DNA of 64,000 nucleotides from positions 200,741 to 264,740 of the forward strand of contig CALSRC010000010.1 in assembly GCA_943788645.1 (NCBI GenBank). Direction: 5' to 3'. The stretch comes from UA16 sp002292325. Lineage in GTDB: Bacteria > Bacteroidota > Bacteroidia > Flavobacteriales_D > Sanyastnellaceae. Position 1 is the first letter of the stretch. Each line of letters starts with the position of its first letter. This document shows, piece after piece, positions 44,923-53,856 of this stretch. The position numbers and the translations under genes were made by a program. Below the pieces are notes generated by a model, which was not told where the DNA came from, did not search any database, and saw nothing but the letters and a program-made list of their open reading frames with translations.

Positions 44923-45648
44923 TCAGTTTCGCCGGCCTAGCAAACGCAGGAGGAACAAGAATAAGTTCACAAAATCCAAGTAGAGACTTGTTGCACCGAG
45001 AATAGCCAACTTGGAAGCCGTTTCTGATCCGGATTCAATTCCCGCTGCAATGCGCTTCAGCTTTTGAGTATCATAGGCGATGAGCCCCGTAAAAATCAGG
45101 ACTCCGCCAATGCTGATGATGAAATCCAAAGAGGACGAGCCAATGAACCAATTCACAAAACTCGCGAGAATGATACCAATGAGCGCCATCATCAACAAAC
45201 TCCCAAAACGGGTAAGATCTGTCTTCGTTGTATATCCTACGACCGCCATCACAGCAAAAGTTGCAGCTGTAATCACAAAAACCTGTGCAATGCTCGACAT
45301 GGTATAAACCAAGAAAATGAAGCTCAGCGACATCCCCATCACTGCACTAAAGGTCAAGAACAACAACGTCAAGGCCATGGAAGACCATTTTTGAAAACCC
45401 AGATTCATCGCCAAAATGAAGCCAAAGGGAGCGAGCATCACCACCCATCCTAACCCACTCATTCCTCCGGTCTCTGCGTTGAATAACTGGGCAATGAAGC
45501 CCGATTCAACGGTGTAGTAAGCTGCGGTGGCCGTCATGACCAAGCCGGCTACCATCCAACTAAAGACATTCGCAATAAACCGGGAGACAACCGATTCATC
45601 CTGAATCAGAGCATCGTCAACTATTCGTGGTGCGTTAAATCGTATCAT
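44923..45648 (-). CDS. Bax inhibitor-1/YccA family membrane protein
   Basis: 241 residues from ATG 45648 with seven predicted membrane segments from residue 25 onward, and the YDTQKLKRI segment typical of the family near residue 200. Bacterial members include YccA, a modulator of FtsH, and BsYetJ, a pH-dependent calcium leak channel. The upstream alternative start is rejected because a CAACTTTG box ends four bases before this ATG. Confidence 0.88.
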   Translation of the reverse strand: MIRFNAPRIVDDALIQDESVVSRFIANVFSWMVAGLVMTATAAYYTVESGFIAQLFNAETGGMSGLGWVVMLAPFGFILAMNLGFQKWSSMALTLLFLTFSAVMGMSLSFIFLVYTMSSIAQVFVITAATFAVMAVVGYTTKTDLTRFGSLLMMALIGIILASFVNWFIGSSSLDFIISIGGVLIFTGLIAYDTQKLKRIAAGIESGSETASKLAILGATSLYLDFVNLFLFLLRLLGRRN

Positions 45649-45652
45649 GGAA

Positions 45653-45660
45653 CAAAGTTG
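45653..45660 (-). promoter_or_regulatory. -7 promoter box of the BI-1 family gene
   Basis: Minus-strand CAACTTTG (first base differs) ends four bases before the ATG at 45648. Confidence 0.5.
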
Positions 45661-45738
45661 AGCAAAAACCTTTAAATCCGAAAGCGTCTGGAAAGCCAAA
45701 AAAACCTACTGCAAAATTGGAACAACAAGGAAAGCAGG

Positions 45739-46350
45739 CTAGCCTCGGCCGTACATGGAACCAATGGCCAATCGCATGAACTCTTCACGGGTTTTGGGGT
45801 CCTCGAGAAACAAGCCTGTAAACGCACTCGTGGTCGTGATCGTATTCTGCTTTTCCACTCCGCGCATCTGCATACATAAATGACGCGCCTCTATCACCAC
45901 AGCTACACCTTTCGCTCCGAGGGTCTCTTGGAGGCAGTTGCGGACTTGTTCCGTCAAACGCTCTTGTACTTGGAGGCGGCGCGAAAAAGCATCCACCACG
46001 CGGGGAATTTTGCTCAAGCCTACGATCTTACCATTCGGGATGTAAGCTACATGCGCTTTACCAAAAAACGGCAGCATATGGTGCTCACAGAGGCTGTACA
46101 CCTCTATATCACGAACCAAAACCATCTCATCGCTGGGCTCGGTGAAAAGTGCACTGCGCAATATTTCTCCTGGGTCAACACCATTTCCTGAGGTCAATAC
46201 GGCCATGGCCTTGGCAGCACGCTCAGGTGTTTTCAGCAATCCTTCACGTTGAGGATCTTCACCAATGCGTTCCAATATTTCTGCGAATGAGCCTGTCAAA
46301 TCGTTCACCGCATCCTCGTCCCAAATATCTTTTCTTTCGTAAATAGCCAT
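45739..46350 (-). CDS. folE: GTP cyclohydrolase I
   Basis: 203 residues from the ATG at 46350. It turns GTP into 7,8-dihydroneopterin triphosphate, entry to folate and queuosine pathways. Zinc ligands Cys88 and His91 (SLCEHHML) and Cys159 (HLCMQMRG) and the substrate motif SRRLQVQERLT are present. The ATG overlaps the queD stop as TGATG, so the enzymes of consecutive steps are translated in a coupled way. Confidence 0.97.
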   Translation of the reverse strand: MAIYERKDIWDEDAVNDLTGSFAEILERIGEDPQREGLLKTPERAAKAMAVLTSGNGVDPGEILRSALFTEPSDEMVLVRDIEVYSLCEHHMLPFFGKAHVAYIPNGKIVGLSKIPRVVDAFSRRLQVQERLTEQVRNCLQETLGAKGVAVVIEARHLCMQMRGVEKQNTITTTSAFTGLFLEDPKTREEFMRLAIGSMYGRG

Positions 46351-46772
46351 CAAGATTCTCCGTAATAATCTGCGTAATTGTTTTCTGTTTCGAACACACG
46401 AACGCGCTCAAGGGAACAACCGTTCTGACTGACAATTGGTTCAAGTTGCTCCCAAATACCGATAACCAAATTTTCCACCGACGTCTGCCTCCCTTTGAGC
46501 CATGGCACATCCATGTTCAAGTTTTTGTGATCTAAAGGTTCCTCAACGTATTTACGGATCATCGCTTTGAGGTCCGTGAAATTGATGAAATACCCCGTAT
46601 CCTCATCAATTGCTCCCCGCACGGTAACATAAACCTCGTAATTATGCCCGTGCCAATTGGGGTTGGCGCATTTGCCAAAAACTTCAAAGTTCTTGTCGGC
46701 ATCCCACTGCTCGTTCCAGAGTTTGTGAGCGGCATTGAACCGGGCGCGACGGGTGATGGTAACTTGTTTCAT
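46350..46772 (-). CDS. queD: 6-carboxytetrahydropterin synthase QueD
   Basis: 140 residues from ATG 46772; the longer open frame would run through hldD. Zinc ligands His16, His41 and His43 (NWHGHNY) and catalytic Cys35 (GKCANPN) are present. It uses the FolE product to form 6-carboxy-tetrahydropterin for queuosine; a sepiapterin or pyruvoyl-pterin role cannot be excluded. No preQ1 riboswitch-like leader is seen; the leader is only about 8 bases. Confidence 0.93.
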   Translation of the reverse strand: MKQVTITRRARFNAAHKLWNEQWDADKNFEVFGKCANPNWHGHNYEVYVTVRGAIDEDTGYFINFTDLKAMIRKYVEEPLDHKNLNMDVPWLKGRQTSVENLVIGIWEQLEPIVSQNGCSLERVRVFETENNYADYYGES

Positions 46773-46784
46773 CGGAATCAGCCG

Positions 46785-46792
46785 CAAAGATA
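46785..46792 (-). promoter_or_regulatory. -7 promoter box of queD-folE
   Basis: Minus-strand TATCTTTG (full match) 12 bases before the queD ATG, with a predicted leader of about 8 bases. It lies 16 bases from the opposing hldD box. Confidence 0.55.
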
Positions 46793-46808
46793 CGCGATGC
46801 CAGTTTCT

Positions 46809-46816
46809 TACCTTTA
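46809..46816 (+). promoter_or_regulatory. -7 promoter box of hldD
   Basis: TACCTTTA (one mismatch) ends four bases before the ATG at 46821, so a leaderless start is inferred. It is back-to-back with the queD promoter in a 48-base gap. Confidence 0.5.
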
Positions 46817-46820
46817 CACC

Positions 46821-47816
46821 ATGATTGCAATCACAGGAGCCGCTGGATTTATTGGCAGTGCCCTCGCGACCCGTCTCAACGAAGCGAGATTTTTTGATTT
46901 GGTGTTGGTTGACGACTTCAGTCGAGCTGATAAAACAGCGAATCACGCCGAAACAACATGCACGGCAAAAGTTGATCGCAGCGAGTTCATTGATTGGCTT
47001 GCAGAAAACGAAAGCCAAGTCCAATTCATCTTTCACTTGGGCGCTCGAACAGACACCACGGAGCAGAACAAAGCGATTTTTGATGAGCTCAATGAGGCCT
47101 ACAGCCAGCAGATTTGGAATGCATGCGTCGAATACGGTCTTCCTTTGGTCTACGCATCATCGGCCGCAACTTATGGGGGCGGAGAACATGGATACCGGGA
47201 TGATCATGCTTGTGTGGAACATTTGCAACCGCTCAATCCCTATGGCCTTTCAAAAAACAACTTCGACCGATGGGCGCTCGCTCAGGCGGAAGGCGGGAAC
47301 GCCCCGTATTTTTGGGCAGGGCTCAAGTTTTTCAATGTCTTCGGCCCCAACGAATTTCACAAAGGGCGCATGGCCAGTGTTGTGTTCCACACGTTCAATC
47401 AGGTAAAAGCGACAGGTGCCATGAAGCTATTTCGTTCTCACCGAGCGGATTATGTTGACGGAGGGCAAACCCGGGATTTTGTTTACGTCAAGGATTTGGT
47501 CGACGTATGCCTCTTTTTAATGCACCACCGCCGTCCATCTTCCAACGGTCTTTATAACCTGGGTACAGGAGAAGCACGAACCTTTTTGGATTTGGCAAAA
47601 GCCACTTTTGCCGCGATGGACAAAAAACCTGAAATCTCCTTCATTGATACCCCGGAGGACATCCGGGATACTTACCAGTACTTCACGGAAGCTGATATGT
47701 CCAAACTTCGGAGCATTGGCTACGATCTACCCTTCAGAACATTGGAGGATGCCATTCTGGACTACGTGAAAAACCACCTTGTCCCTGGTTTGCATTGGAA
47801 AGCTCCTAGGACTTAA
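46821..47816 (+). CDS. hldD: ADP-L-glycero-D-manno-heptose 6-epimerase-type NAD-dependent epimerase
   Basis: 331 residues of an extended short-chain dehydrogenase. Nucleotide-binding GAAGFIG at 6-12, SSAATYG before the catalytic YGLSK (Tyr-x3-Lys), and the long GLKFFNVFGPNEFHKGRMASVVFH, shared by HldD/RfaD. It makes the heptose donor for lipopolysaccharide core. The start at 46821 is preferred over an open frame from 46644 that overlaps queD. Confidence 0.92.
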   Translation: MIAITGAAGFIGSALATRLNEARFFDLVLVDDFSRADKTANHAETTCTAKVDRSEFIDWLAENESQVQFIFHLGARTDTTEQNKAIFDELNEAYSQQIWNACVEYGLPLVYASSAATYGGGEHGYRDDHACVEHLQPLNPYGLSKNNFDRWALAQAEGGNAPYFWAGLKFFNVFGPNEFHKGRMASVVFHTFNQVKATGAMKLFRSHRADYVDGGQTRDFVYVKDLVDVCLFLMHHRRPSSNGLYNLGTGEARTFLDLAKATFAAMDKKPEISFIDTPEDIRDTYQYFTEADMSKLRSIGYDLPFRTLEDAILDYVKNHLVPGLHWKAPRT

Positions 47817-47823
47817 AAGGAAG

Positions 47824-48192
47824 CTAGCTCATCCGTTTGTCCCATTCCAACAACTTCTCCTTGACCGCCCGGAGCCTGGCCAAGAGGGCAGCTGTATCCA
47901 CGGACTCTGGGGACTCTGTTTCGGCCATTGCCGAAGCAACATCTTTTCTTTTCTTCATGGCCTTGCGCGCGCCGTCAATGGTATACCCTTGGTCCTTGAC
48001 GAGCCAAGCGATCTGCTGGATGATCTCCCGGTCGGAGTCGGTATAAAAGCGTTTTCCGCGTGCATTTGTGCGCGGCTTGAGAATTGAAAATTCCTTCTCC
48101 CAATACCTGAGCTGTGAAGCATTCAAACCCAAAGCTTCGGCCACTTCCGTGATCGAGAAATACCGTTTTTCAATGGGCTTGTTCAAAGGCAT
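47824..48192 (-). CDS. MerR family transcriptional regulator
   Basis: 122 residues. The winged helix-turn-helix at the N-terminus (YFSITEVAEALGLNASQLRYWEK, then FYTDSDREIIQQI) is MerR type. No metal-binding cysteines follow; the C-terminus is a short helix (ALLARLRAVKEKLLEWDKR) likely for dimerisation. This form is widespread beside M23 or ribosomal genes in Bacteroidota; its target is unknown. It ends 8 bases from the convergent hldD stop. Confidence 0.92.
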   Translation of the reverse strand: MPLNKPIEKRYFSITEVAEALGLNASQLRYWEKEFSILKPRTNARGKRFYTDSDREIIQQIAWLVKDQGYTIDGARKAMKKRKDVASAMAETESPESVDTAALLARLRAVKEKLLEWDKRMS

Positions 48193-48286
48193 GTCAAAAA
48201 AGCTAATGCGTTTGACGGGAAAGATAAGTGAGAAAACAGTAAACCAGTCACAATGAATGACCTAACTCTAGAATTATCCTTTCATC

Positions 48287-49264
48287 TCAATCAAAGGACT
48301 GATTCGAGCTGGCAGATTTCAGGAGCATTTCTTCGTACTGGGCAGGAGATAAGTCATTGAAATAATACTGCGCAGGATTCACCTTTCGCCCATCCTTGTG
48401 AACTTCATAGTGTAAGTGCGGCGCTACCGAGGTTCCAGTCGACCCCACCAGTCCAATGACATCTCCGCGTTTGACTTTTTGACCCTTCCGAATCTTAATT
48501 TCACTCATGTGAGCATACAACGTCTCGTACCCAAATCCGTGGCGAATGATGACGTGACGACCGAAACCATTCCATGTGCGTTTTGCCATGATAACCTCGC
48601 CATCACCTGTTGCGAAAATTTCAGTGCCCGTTGGAGCTGAAAAATCCATTCCGTAATGCATTTTTCGCACTTTGTAAATTGGATGAATACGGTATCCATA
48701 TCCACTTGCCATACGCCTTAAGTCTTCGTTTCTGACGGGTTGGATGGCTGGAATGGACTTGAGCAATTCCGTTTGGTTCTTGGCCAATTCCAAGACGGAT
48801 TCAAATGAACGGCTTTGGGATACGAGCCTTCGTTGCAATTCAGCCAAACGCTCTTCTGAAGAAATAACAGCTTCGGAGTGATCAAAACCACGCAAGGATC
48901 TTGCACGATCTGAGCCACCAATTCCCGGATTCCGCAAATGACTGGGGAATGATTCTACGCCAAAAATCGACCTGTATATCGCGTCGTCCCGCTCTGAAAT
49001 GTCCTCAAGCACAACGGACATACTCACCATTTCTTGATCAATTTTGGCCAGTCGTTCTTCTAAAAATGCAATTTCACGTCGCTGGGATCGATCGGTTGGA
49101 CTTTCAAAATAGGAGTCAAATACATACACACTTCCGCCGGAAATAATACAAAATACGGCGATTCGCTTCACCGCAAAAAACACGTAATCCCTTAGATTAA
49201 AAGGGATCTCTTCCATCCTCAACGTACCCTCGTCGTATCGAAGTTTATGAAAACGTTTTGCCAT
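48287..49264 (-). CDS. M23 family metallopeptidase (LytM domain), membrane anchored
   Basis: 325 residues from ATG 49264. One membrane segment at about 28-46, a coiled coil at 55-165, then the M23 domain with zinc ligands His203 and Asp207 (MHYGMDF) and His285 in the HLH motif (APHLHYE). All catalytic residues are present, so active cleavage of peptidoglycan cross-links, or at least a divisome regulatory role like EnvC/NlpD, is plausible. The end (residues 305-325) is Ser/Asn rich. Confidence 0.92.
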   Translation of the reverse strand: MAKRFHKLRYDEGTLRMEEIPFNLRDYVFFAVKRIAVFCIISGGSVYVFDSYFESPTDRSQRREIAFLEERLAKIDQEMVSMSVVLEDISERDDAIYRSIFGVESFPSHLRNPGIGGSDRARSLRGFDHSEAVISSEERLAELQRRLVSQSRSFESVLELAKNQTELLKSIPAIQPVRNEDLRRMASGYGYRIHPIYKVRKMHYGMDFSAPTGTEIFATGDGEVIMAKRTWNGFGRHVIIRHGFGYETLYAHMSEIKIRKGQKVKRGDVIGLVGSTGTSVAPHLHYEVHKDGRKVNPAQYYFNDLSPAQYEEMLLKSASSNQSFD

Positions 49265-49375
49265 TGCAATGCAAATGTGCAATTTTAATGCTCATGTCCC
49301 GCGGGATTGCTTGGTGTTTTGTAGATTTTTGCAGAGAATAGCTTCGAAGTCATCGCCGCAAAACACTTGCACCCC

Positions 49376-52009
49376 ATGGAATCCAAATTGATTCGCCAAC
49401 GTTTCCTTGAATTTTATGCATCGAAACGCCATGAAATTGTGCCGTCAGCTCCCATGGTCATCAAAGACGACCCTACGCTGATGTTCAACAACGCCGGAAT
49501 GAATCCATTCAAGGATTTATTCTTAGGCAACAGTCCGATCGTCCATCCGCGCATTGCAGACACCCAAAAATGTCTTCGCGTGAGCGGAAAGCACAATGAC
49601 CTCGAAGAAGTTGGGGTCGACACGTATCATCACACGATGTTTGAGATGTTGGGCAATTGGTCCTTCGGAGATTACTTTAAGCAGGAGGCCATTGATTGGG
49701 CGTGGGAATTGTTGACCAAAGTCTACCAACTTGAACCGGACAATCTTTACGTCACTGTTTTTGAAGGAGACAAGGCAGACAACTTAGAGGCAGATTCGGA
49801 AGCGGCACAAATTTGGTCTCAATGGGTGCCAAAAGACCGGATTTTGTTGGCTTCAAAAAAGGACAACTTCTGGGAAATGGGCGAAACCGGACCCTGCGGA
49901 CCTTGTTCTGAAATTCACGTTGACTTGCGCGATGCAGAAGAAAAAGCGAAGGTTCCAGGCAAAGACCTGGTCAATGCGGACCACCCTCAAGTCGTCGAAA
50001 TCTGGAACCTGGTCTTCATGCAATTCAACCGAATGGCCGACGGTTCCCTTGTTCCCCTGCCCCACAAGCACATTGATACCGGAATGGGCTTCGAACGACT
50101 GGCTATGGCGCTCCAAGGCAAAAAGTCCAATTACGACACAGACGTCTTCCGCCCGTTGTTGGACCAGGTGGCTGAACTCAGCGGAAAAACGTATGGCCGA
50201 AGTGATTCGAAGGCTGACATCGCATTCCGCGTCATTTCAGATCACATTCGGGCCGTTGCTTTCAGCATCGCTGATGGACAATTGCCATCGAATACAGGTT
50301 CGGGGTATGTCATTCGAAGGATTCTTCGGCGAGCAATCCGCTACGGCTATTCCTTTCTCGACCTGCAAGAACCTTTTATGAACGAATTGGTTTCGACGCT
50401 TGCCAATCAAATGGGATCGGCTTTTCCAGAATTAATCGCGCAGCGGGCCTTAATCCAGCGTGTGATCCAAGAAGAAGAGGAATCATTTCTCCGCACCTTG
50501 TCCAAAGGAATCGAACGCCTCGAATCGCGATTGACGGAGTACAAGGACACAAAACAACTGCCTGGAGATGTTGTGTTTGAACTTTACGACACATTTGGCT
50601 TTCCCCTTGACTTAACCGCTCTAATGGCCGGAGAGCGCGGTGTCTCCATCGACGAAGCTGGCTTTGAAGCGGCCATGGAGCAGACCAAGGCACGGAGCAG
50701 AGCCGCTGGAAAACTAAGCGCTGATGACTGGGTCCAGGTGCATGCGGAACAAGATAGCACGTTTGTTGGCTACGACTCACTGGAGTCTCCCTGCCGCATA
50801 CTTCGCTACCGAGAAGTCGAATCCAAAAACAAAAAATTCTACCAGTTTGTCCTGGATAGCACCCCTTTTTATCCTGAAGGAGGCGGTCAAGTAGGAGACG
50901 CTGGAACGTTGACACCATTGGGTTCAACAGGCGACAAGAATGCCAAACCTCTGGCCATTTTTGACACCAAAAAAGAAAACAACCTTGTCGTTCATTTCAG
51001 CAGCGAATTGCCGAGCGACGTGCAGGCCTCATTCCAGGCCAAAGTCACCTCAGATCGCAGAGCAAACACACAACGAAACCACACGGCTACTCACCTGCTG
51101 CACGAGGCACTTCGGACCATACTGGGAACCCATGTAGAACAAAAAGGCTCATTGGTCAAAGCAGATGCTTTGCGGTTTGATTTCTCTCATTTCTCAAAGT
51201 TATCTGCGGAGGAGTTACAGCTGGTGGAGGCGCAAGTGAACCAGAAGATTCTGGCCAACCATCCTTTGGTCGAACACCGAGGCATAAGCATGGACGAGGC
51301 CAAAGCAAGCGGAGCCATGATGCTGTTTGGTGAAAAGTACGGTGACGAGGTGCGAATGATCGAATTTGACTCGTCCAAAGAGCTCTGCGGAGGCACGCAT
51401 GCTCCGGCGACGGGATCATTGGGGCTCTTTCGTATCACTCAAGAAACCGCTGTAGCATCTGGAATTCGGAGAATTGAAGCGATCACAGGTGGCCATGCCA
51501 TCGGAGCGAGCGACGCCGATCGTAAAACGCTGGATCAGATCAAATCCTTGCTCAAGTCCCCGGCTGACATAAGCAAAGCCCTCGAGGATGTCTTGATAAA
51601 GCATGCCGCTCTTCAGAAAGAAATGGAGGCCGTGAAGCACAAAGAAGCTGCTGCAGCTAAATCCGACTTGGCGCAAAACTTGGCTGTCATAAATGGCATC
51701 AGCACATTCATCGGTGAACTGCCTTTGGATACCGCCGCCATCAAAGACATCGCCTTCCAATTGAAGAAGGAACACGCCCCATTCTTCGGGGTCTTTGCCA
51801 CACGAGCTGGAGGAAAACCAACCCTTACCGTCGCCGTTAGCGACGATTTGGTGTCATCCGGTAAAATGAACGCTGGAGCGCTCGTTAGGGAATTGGCTCA
51901 ACACATCAAAGGGGGAGGCGGAGGTCAACCATTTTTCGCAACGGCTGGTGGAAAGGATGCTACTGGAATCGAAAAAGCGCTTGAGGCAGCTAAGAAGTTA
52001 ATCGTCTAG
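49376..52009 (+). CDS. alaS: Alanyl-tRNA synthetase
   Basis: 877 residues from ATG 49376, rather than a TTG three codons earlier. Class II catalytic core at 1-240 with MFNNAGMNPFK and the GCGPCSEIH-like GPCGPCSEIH, editing domain with HTATHLLHEAL and ELCGGTHA zinc-binding motifs, and a C-terminal C-Ala domain with HIKGGGGGQPFFATAGG. It charges tRNA-Ala and removes mischarged Ser and Gly. It stands alone with a terminator behind it. Confidence 0.98.
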   Translation: MESKLIRQRFLEFYASKRHEIVPSAPMVIKDDPTLMFNNAGMNPFKDLFLGNSPIVHPRIADTQKCLRVSGKHNDLEEVGVDTYHHTMFEMLGNWSFGDYFKQEAIDWAWELLTKVYQLEPDNLYVTVFEGDKADNLEADSEAAQIWSQWVPKDRILLASKKDNFWEMGETGPCGPCSEIHVDLRDAEEKAKVPGKDLVNADHPQVVEIWNLVFMQFNRMADGSLVPLPHKHIDTGMGFERLAMALQGKKSNYDTDVFRPLLDQVAELSGKTYGRSDSKADIAFRVISDHIRAVAFSIADGQLPSNTGSGYVIRRILRRAIRYGYSFLDLQEPFMNELVSTLANQMGSAFPELIAQRALIQRVIQEEEESFLRTLSKGIERLESRLTEYKDTKQLPGDVVFELYDTFGFPLDLTALMAGERGVSIDEAGFEAAMEQTKARSRAAGKLSADDWVQVHAEQDSTFVGYDSLESPCRILRYREVESKNKKFYQFVLDSTPFYPEGGGQVGDAGTLTPLGSTGDKNAKPLAIFDTKKENNLVVHFSSELPSDVQASFQAKVTSDRRANTQRNHTATHLLHEALRTILGTHVEQKGSLVKADALRFDFSHFSKLSAEELQLVEAQVNQKILANHPLVEHRGISMDEAKASGAMMLFGEKYGDEVRMIEFDSSKELCGGTHAPATGSLGLFRITQETAVASGIRRIEAITGGHAIGASDADRKTLDQIKSLLKSPADISKALEDVLIKHAALQKEMEAVKHKEAAAAKSDLAQNLAVINGISTFIGELPLDTAAIKDIAFQLKKEHAPFFGVFATRAGGKPTLTVAVSDDLVSSGKMNAGALVRELAQHIKGGGGGQPFFATAGGKDATGIEKALEAAKKLIV

Positions 52010-52053
52010 CCCCATTTTGATGGTCTAGGTTGTGCATCATAAGAAAAGTACCA

Positions 52054-52090
52054 CCAATACAAAAGCGCCTTTGCGGCGCTTTTGTATTGG
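52054..52090 (+). terminator. Rho-independent terminator of alaS
   Basis: Perfect 16-base inverted repeat (52054-52069 with 52075-52090) with the stem CCAATACAAAAGCGCC and a five-base loop, 44 bases after the stop. It carries T-rich sequence inside the descending arm and can probably work for the convergent gene as well. Confidence 0.75.
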
Positions 52091-52142
52091 AATCATGGAA
52101 CAGTTCGACCTTCAGGCCAAACGTCAGTCCTTGATTTAAAAT

Positions 52143-52556
52143 TTATGCGGCTTGAAAGTTGGAGACGTGCTTTTTGTCCTGTCCGTACACCGGACCTTGG
52201 TACTCCTCTTGATAAGCCAAGCTCAGATTTAACACGTAGAAAACATTGAAAACAGTGGCTAAAACATAATCAGTGTAAGTCCGCTTCCCGAATGCTTGGG
52301 CCAACTCAATGACCGTGCGCAAGAAAAAATAGAGATTGAATCCAGGGATCAGGAAGAGCAAAGCATGATGGTCCGGTCTTCCCAGAATCCTCATCGCTAC
52401 AACCACATTGTAACCTGGAATTAGAGCCGCCCAAACCGGCTGATCACATTTGATAAAAAGCTTAGCATTTGCTCCCAAAGCAATGATGCTAAGGAATGTA
52501 ACTGCTGATGCCATTGCACCGCTCATTTCGAGTCCCAAAACCGAGTAATCTGCCAT
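52143..52556 (-). CDS. DUF5684-type membrane protein
   Basis: 137 residues from ATG 52556. Membrane segments occur at about 12-32, 42-60, 66-85 and 100-118; the motif QPVWAALIPGYNVVVAMRI and the LAQAFGKRTYTDY segment match the DUF5684 family. The function is unknown. No signal peptide. A good promoter box was not found in the 86 bases to the next gene upstream. Confidence 0.8.
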   Translation of the reverse strand: MADYSVLGLEMSGAMASAVTFLSIIALGANAKLFIKCDQPVWAALIPGYNVVVAMRILGRPDHHALLFLIPGFNLYFFLRTVIELAQAFGKRTYTDYVLATVFNVFYVLNLSLAYQEEYQGPVYGQDKKHVSNFQAA

Positions 52557-52642
52557 GGTGGTCACGTTGTGTTCACAAGAAAGACGTGTCCTTAGGACAT
52601 AGGTTGCCTCACAACACCAACATATTGAACGGTTTATGGCCT

Positions 52643-53845
52643 CTAATCCTTCTCAACGGTTAATCCTCCAAATCGACTGACCACCGCATCATCGATGGCT
52701 TCTCCTTTCGGTGTGAGGATCACCAACCGTTCGACAACATTGCGCAGTTCGCGAATGTTCCCTGTCCAATTAGCTGATTTCAAGGATTCCATTGCCTGTG
52801 AAGTCACATCCATTTGAACTTTGCCATGTTGGTCGCAAATGATTTTTAAAAAATGCTCCACCAATAATGGAATATCGCCTCGGCGGTCATTCAAAGAAGG
52901 AACGTGCACGGGGATGACAGCCAACCGGTGAAACAAGTCTTCACGGAAATTTCCACCGACAATTTCATCCCGCAAGTTTTTGTTCGTCGCCGCTACAATC
53001 CGCACATTGACTTCAATTTCTTTTTCTCCTCCGACGCGAGAAATCCGACTTTCTTGCAAAGCCCGGAGCACCTTTGCTTGAGCAGATGCGCTCATGTCAC
53101 CCACCTCATCGAGAAACAATGTACCTCCTTCTGCCTGTTCGAATTTTCCTTTCCGCTGTTTGACCGCACTCGTGAACGCACCCTTTTCGTGACCAAACAA
53201 CTCACTTTCAATCAACTCGGAGGGGATGGCCGCACAGTTCACTTCGATAAAAGGCTGATCGTGCCGTGCACTGAGCTCGTGCAACTGTCGAGCGACCAAT
53301 TCTTTCCCTGTTCCATTCGCACCTGTGATCAGCACCCGCGCATCCGACGGAGCCACGGTACAAATCATCTGCACGATGTCCCTGATCTCATCCGATTCAC
53401 CAACAATGGCTGTAGATCGCTCAGAATGTACCTGACGGGAGAGTCGTTCTGTTTCTTTTTCGAGGAAACCTTGATCCAATGCATGACGCACCGTGAGTAG
53501 GATTCGATTCAGATCAAGCGGTTTCTGAATGAAGTCAAAAGCCCCTTGTTTGATCGCTTGTACGGCTGTCTCAACTGTTCCATGTCCGCTGATCATGATG
53601 ATCCGAGACTGCACTCCCTTGTCTACCAAAGTCTCCAGCACTTCAAGCCCATCCATTTTGGGCATCTTGATGTCGCAGAAAATCACATCAAAGGCAAACT
53701 TACTCGCGAGTTTCACTCCTTCTGCTCCATCCTCTGCCTCGGAGACAAGGAAATTCTCGTACTCCAAAATTTCACGTAAACTGGTCCGGATAGGAGCTTC
53801 ATCGTCGACAATGAGGATTTTGGGAGATGGCTTCGTGACTTTCAT
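52643..53845 (-). CDS. Response regulator with sigma-54-interaction AAA+ domain, lacking a DNA-binding domain
   Basis: 400 residues from ATG 53845. Receiver domain 1-120 with acidic pocket Asp14/Asp15 and phospho-Asp58; AAA+ domain with Walker A GANGTGKE at 175-182 and Walker B GTLFLDEVGD at 241-250. The sigma-54 contact loop reads GAFTSA (222-227) instead of GAFTGA. The chain ends 14 residues after the last AAA+ helix, so the Fis-type helix-turn-helix of NtrC is missing. No histidine kinase gene is adjacent. It begins 11 bases behind the Ppx/GppA gene and is probably cotranscribed. Confidence 0.9.
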   Translation of the reverse strand: MKVTKPSPKILIVDDEAPIRTSLREILEYENFLVSEAEDGAEGVKLASKFAFDVIFCDIKMPKMDGLEVLETLVDKGVQSRIIMISGHGTVETAVQAIKQGAFDFIQKPLDLNRILLTVRHALDQGFLEKETERLSRQVHSERSTAIVGESDEIRDIVQMICTVAPSDARVLITGANGTGKELVARQLHELSARHDQPFIEVNCAAIPSELIESELFGHEKGAFTSAVKQRKGKFEQAEGGTLFLDEVGDMSASAQAKVLRALQESRISRVGGEKEIEVNVRIVAATNKNLRDEIVGGNFREDLFHRLAVIPVHVPSLNDRRGDIPLLVEHFLKIICDQHGKVQMDVTSQAMESLKSANWTGNIRELRNVVERLVILTPKGEAIDDAVVSRFGGLTVEKD

Positions 53846-53856
53846 TTTCTGCGGGC

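Noticed and set aside
46773..46820. preQ1 riboswitch before queD
   Set aside because: The gap to hldD is only 48 bases and the predicted transcript leader about eight bases, too short for an aptamer.
46773..47036. Upstream extension of queD by 88 codons
   Set aside because: It would run through the divergent hldD start; the conserved protein begins at ATG 46772, with a TAnnTTTG box 12 bases before it.
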